In this document: in pieces, positions 61,797 through 64,000 of the stretch
Numbering within the stretch: position 1 is the stretch's first letter
Layout: each line of letters starts with the position of its first letter
NCBI RefSeq assembly: GCF_024138165.1
Contig: NZ_CP100000.1
Coordinates: forward strand, 248,001-312,000
From: Halorussus vallis
GTDB taxonomy: Archaea; Halobacteriota; Halobacteria; Halobacteriales; Haladaptataceae
Reading direction: 5' to 3'
DNA: 64,000 bases
Translations under genes and position numbers: made by a program
The notes under the pieces: model-generated
What the model was told of the DNA's origin: nothing
The model's input: the letters and a program-made list of their open reading frames with translations, nothing else
Database searches by the model: none

Positions 61797-63596
61797 ATGA
61801 CCGCTCCGAACCGCAACACCCTCTGGGCGCGGACGTTCGTCGCGGAACTCGAAGCCGCCGGAATCGACGCGGTCTGTCTCGCGCCCGGCAGTCGCTCGAC
61901 GCCCCTGACCGTCGCGTTCGCCGAGAGCGACCTCGCCGTCTTCTCTCATCTCGACGAGCGCTCGGCCGCCTTCTTCGCGCTGGGACGGGCCAAACGCACC
62001 GGGAAGCCGACGCCGGTGGTCTGTACGTCGGGCACCGCCGCCGCGAACTTCCACCCGGCGGTCGTCGAAGCGAGTCAGGCCCGCGTGCCGATGCTCCTGC
62101 TGACCGCCGACCGGCCGCCGGAACTCCGGGACAGCGGCGCGAACCAGACCGTCGACCAGGAGAAACTCTACGGCGACGCCGTGCGCTGGTACGCCGACCT
62201 CGCAGAACCCGAGGCCGACGACCGCAAGTTGCGGTACCTCCGGACGACCGCGGCCCGTGCCGTCGCGGAGGCGACCGGCGTCCCGGCGGGGCCGGTCCAC
62301 CTCAACTTCCCGTTCCGGAAACCGCTCGAACCGACCGAGGTACCGGGCGACGTGCCCGAGGACTTCGCCGACGCACATCCGCTCGCGGCCGAGGGCCGCG
62401 ACGGGCCGTTCGTCCGGACCGCGCGGGGTGCGGCGGAACTCGACGCGGCGGACCTCCAAGAGGTCCGCCGCGCGCTGGCCGACGCCGAGCGCGGCCTCGT
62501 CGTCGTCGGCCCCGCGGACAACCCCGCGCCCGACCGCGACGCGCTCGCGGCGCTCGCCGACGCGACCGGCTTTCCGGTGCTGGCCGACCCGCTGTCGGGC
62601 CACCGGTTCGGTCACGGGAGAAACGGCGACGGCGCGCCTCTCGCGGTCGGAGGCTACGACGGCTACCTCGATGCGGTCGCCGATGCGTGGCCCGACCCCG
62701 ACGTCGTAGTGCGCTTCGGCGCGTCGCCGACCTCGAAGGTTCTGCGGAACTACCTCGAAGCGGCCGACGCCCGGCAGTTCCTCGTCGACCCCGCGGGCGG
62801 GTGGCGCGAGGCGACCTACACCGCGACCGACCTACTGGTGGCCGACCCGACGCGACTCGCCGAGCGAGTCGCGTCGGAACTGGACTCGGCGGGGTCGGCG
62901 AGTGCCGGAGACGCGGCCGACGCCGGAACCTCGACCTGGCGCGACCGCTTCGCCGACGCCGAGGAAACGTACTGGTCGCTCGTGCGCGACGCGCGCGCGG
63001 AGCGCCTGTTCGAGGGCGGCGTCCTCTCGACCGTCGCGGCGCGACTGCCGGACCCGGCGACCGTGATGGTCTCGAACAGCATGCCGGTCCGGGACCTGGA
63101 CCGCTTCGGCGAACCGCGCGCGGCCGACGTGACGGTGCTCGGTAACCGCGGCGCGAGCGGCATCGACGGCATCACCAGCACCGGCCTCGGCGCGGGGAGC
63201 GCCACCGACGACCCGCTCGTAATCGTCACGGGCGACCTGGCGTACTACCACGACATGAACGGCCTGCTGGCGCTGGCGCGATGCGGCGTCGACGCGACCA
63301 TCGTGGAGGTGAACAACGACGGCGGCGGCATCTTCCACATGCTCCCCATCGAGGAGTTCGACCCGCCGTTCACCGAGCAGTTCCGAACGCCCCACGGCCT
63401 CGACTTCGAGGCGACCGGCGACCTCTACGACTTCGACTTCGAGCGCGTCTCGGACCTCGACGCGCTCGCCGAGGCGTTCGACGACTCGGTGGCGAGCGAC
63501 GGGACGCAGGTGCTCGAAGTCCGGACCGACGCCGCGGAGAGTCACGGGTTCCGCGACGAACTCGCCGAGCGCGTCGCCGACGCACTCGGCGAGTGA
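61797..63596 (+). CDS. menD: SEPHCHC synthase MenD
   Basis: This 599-residue thiamine-diphosphate enzyme joins isochorismate and 2-oxoglutarate in menaquinone synthesis. N-terminal ALAPGSRSTPLT-like sequence (CLAPGSRSTPLTVAF) and TSGTAAANFHPAVVEAS are family motifs. The ThDP motif runs from GDLAYYHDMNGLLALAR to VNNDGGGIFHMLP. ATG 61797 has a GGAGGGAGTT purine-rich site 6-15 bases upstream. Two short perfect hairpins lie in the coding DNA (62444-62472 and 62847-62877). Confidence 0.95.
   Translation: MTAPNRNTLWARTFVAELEAAGIDAVCLAPGSRSTPLTVAFAESDLAVFSHLDERSAAFFALGRAKRTGKPTPVVCTSGTAAANFHPAVVEASQARVPMLLLTADRPPELRDSGANQTVDQEKLYGDAVRWYADLAEPEADDRKLRYLRTTAARAVAEATGVPAGPVHLNFPFRKPLEPTEVPGDVPEDFADAHPLAAEGRDGPFVRTARGAAELDAADLQEVRRALADAERGLVVVGPADNPAPDRDALAALADATGFPVLADPLSGHRFGHGRNGDGAPLAVGGYDGYLDAVADAWPDPDVVVRFGASPTSKVLRNYLEAADARQFLVDPAGGWREATYTATDLLVADPTRLAERVASELDSAGSASAGDAADAGTSTWRDRFADAEETYWSLVRDARAERLFEGGVLSTVAARLPDPATVMVSNSMPVRDLDRFGEPRAADVTVLGNRGASGIDGITSTGLGAGSATDDPLVIVTGDLAYYHDMNGLLALARCGVDATIVEVNNDGGGIFHMLPIEEFDPPFTEQFRTPHGLDFEATGDLYDFDFERVSDLDALAEAFDDSVASDGTQVLEVRTDAAESHGFRDELAERVADALGE
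62444..62472. repeat. In-frame 13-bp hairpin in menD (CAA loop)
   Basis: CGCGGCGGACCTC pairs exactly with its reverse complement. It encodes the helical segment ADLQEVRRA between the first two domains. Confidence 0.75.
62847..62877. repeat. In-frame 14-bp hairpin in menD (CGA loop)
   Basis: CCGACGCGACTCGC pairs exactly with its reverse complement. It encodes DPTRLAERVASE just before an indel-prone linker (SAGSASAGDAADAG). Confidence 0.75.
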
Positions 63597-63684
63597 GTCT
63601 GCGGTGTAGTTCGGCGTCGCGAATCCGCAGAGGTGCCTGCGCGGTAAATCTGCGCGAAGAGAACCGCCACACCGCAGGTCGAAA

Positions 63685-63719
63685 CCGACCGGACCGCCGC
63701 CGGGCGGCGGTCCGGTCGG
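63685..63719 (+). terminator. 16-bp perfect hairpin downstream of menD
   Basis: CCGACCGGACCGCCGC and its exact reverse complement flank three bases, about 90 bases after the menD stop and before the next promoter. It may end the menF-menD transcript. No T-run follows, so it could equally be a hairpin of the general set. Confidence 0.45.
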
Positions 63720-63787
63720 CCTGATTATGACGGGTGATAATTCGGCCAAGATTGATATTTTCCGACCGTCAACCGGCAACGAGAACG

Positions 63788-64000
63788 ATGTCACCGAGTC
63801 GCTCAGAGACGTTGACCGACTTCCTCCGAAACCGCGTCGGCGACCACCTGCGAAGCGTCCTCTACTACGACGAATCGGGCGGCGAACTGCTCTACATCCG
63901 CGACGACGTCGCCGACCGCTACTCGAAAACCGAGGTCGCCGACGTCGAACGCGACGTCCGCCTGGAGGCGGTCGACAAACCCCACCAGGAGGACCTCTAC
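63788..64000 (+). CDS. Conserved haloarchaeal hypothetical protein, cut by window end
   Basis: The frame is open from ATG 63788 to the last base (71 codons, no stop). The acidic product begins MSPSRSETLTDFLRNRVGDH and continues LRSVLYYDESGGELLYIRDDV with ERDVRLEAVDKPHQEDLY at the end. The YYDESGGELLYIRDDV pattern is familiar from haloarchaeal proteins of unknown function. TATA-like TTGATATTTT about 30 bases upstream suggests a leaderless gene. Confidence 0.75.
   Translation, partial: MSPSRSETLTDFLRNRVGDHLRSVLYYDESGGELLYIRDDVADRYSKTEVADVERDVRLEAVDKPHQEDLY

Noticed and set aside
61768-61800. 10-residue mini-ORF between menF and menD overlapping the menD start
   Set aside because: The region is explained by the purine-rich ribosome site of menD; no independent support.
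1-64000. tRNA, rRNA, 7S RNA or RNase P RNA genes
   Set aside because: Intergenic regions were read for tRNA-like cloverleaf arms and conserved RNA motifs and none was found; a covariance-model scan would be decisive.

Overview
The window is chromosomal DNA from a haloarchaeon (class Halobacteria). The evidence is the high GC content, the strongly acidic proteins, TATA boxes 25-35 bases upstream of many start codons (leaderless style), two surface proteins ending in PGF-CTERM sorting signals, UPF0058 proteins, the preQ0 genes that feed archaeosine, and menaquinone genes. I cannot assign a genus from sequence alone. No rRNA, tRNA, CRISPR array, recognisable transposase or origin was found.

Layout. 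(1) 1-7670 is a gene-poor, decaying, lower-GC stretch. It holds a frameshifted HNH-Rad50 chimera, about 1.5 kb without genes but with hairpins and dispersed repeats, a HLHP/HVHP-motif protein, an OsmC-like remnant, a DUF2270 gene broken by two Trp-to-TGA changes, a small gene that has lost its 5' end, and a K+ channel-like protein. (2) 7671-10637 holds a small conserved protein, a PAP2 phosphatase and a membrane-anchored arylsulfotransferase-like protein. (3) 11005-23804 is a transport block: two paralogous APC-permease/tandem-UspA fusions, a third APC-UspA type transporter, then the K+ uptake genes trkA, trkH and trkA. (4) 23990-28018 holds a malate:quinone oxidoreductase type flavoprotein, a Nudix hydrolase, and a ComEC-like metallo-beta-lactamase lipoprotein overlapping a DUF3006 gene. 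(5) 28122-32502 carries queD-queE and queC, separated by a membrane protein, a decayed duplicate of the queE 3' end, and an AT-richer insert encoding a membrane protein and a Tat-type secreted cysteine-containing protein. (6) 32580-42633 holds an HTTM membrane protein and two large PKD-repeat surface proteins with PGF-CTERM tails. (7) 43057-51562 holds two EamA exporters, membrane proteins, corA with a small overlapping partner, a DUF6517-type lipoprotein, uspA, a PiT phosphate transporter and cysS. (8) 51828-59538 is mostly conserved haloarchaeal proteins plus purA. (9) 59738-64000 holds a SUOX-type molybdopterin domain protein, menF, menD and a gene cut by the window end.

Functional themes. 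K+, Mg2+, phosphate and amino-acid transport dominate and are tied to UspA nucleotide-sensing domains, as expected for salt-in osmoadaptation. Two themes look unusual. The first is a set of perfect inverted repeats (9-20 bp arms, mostly 0-5 base loops, no common sequence) that occur between genes and also in frame inside coding linkers. The second is the AT-rich insert between queE and queC, which carries a candidate secreted effector and a neighbouring membrane protein.
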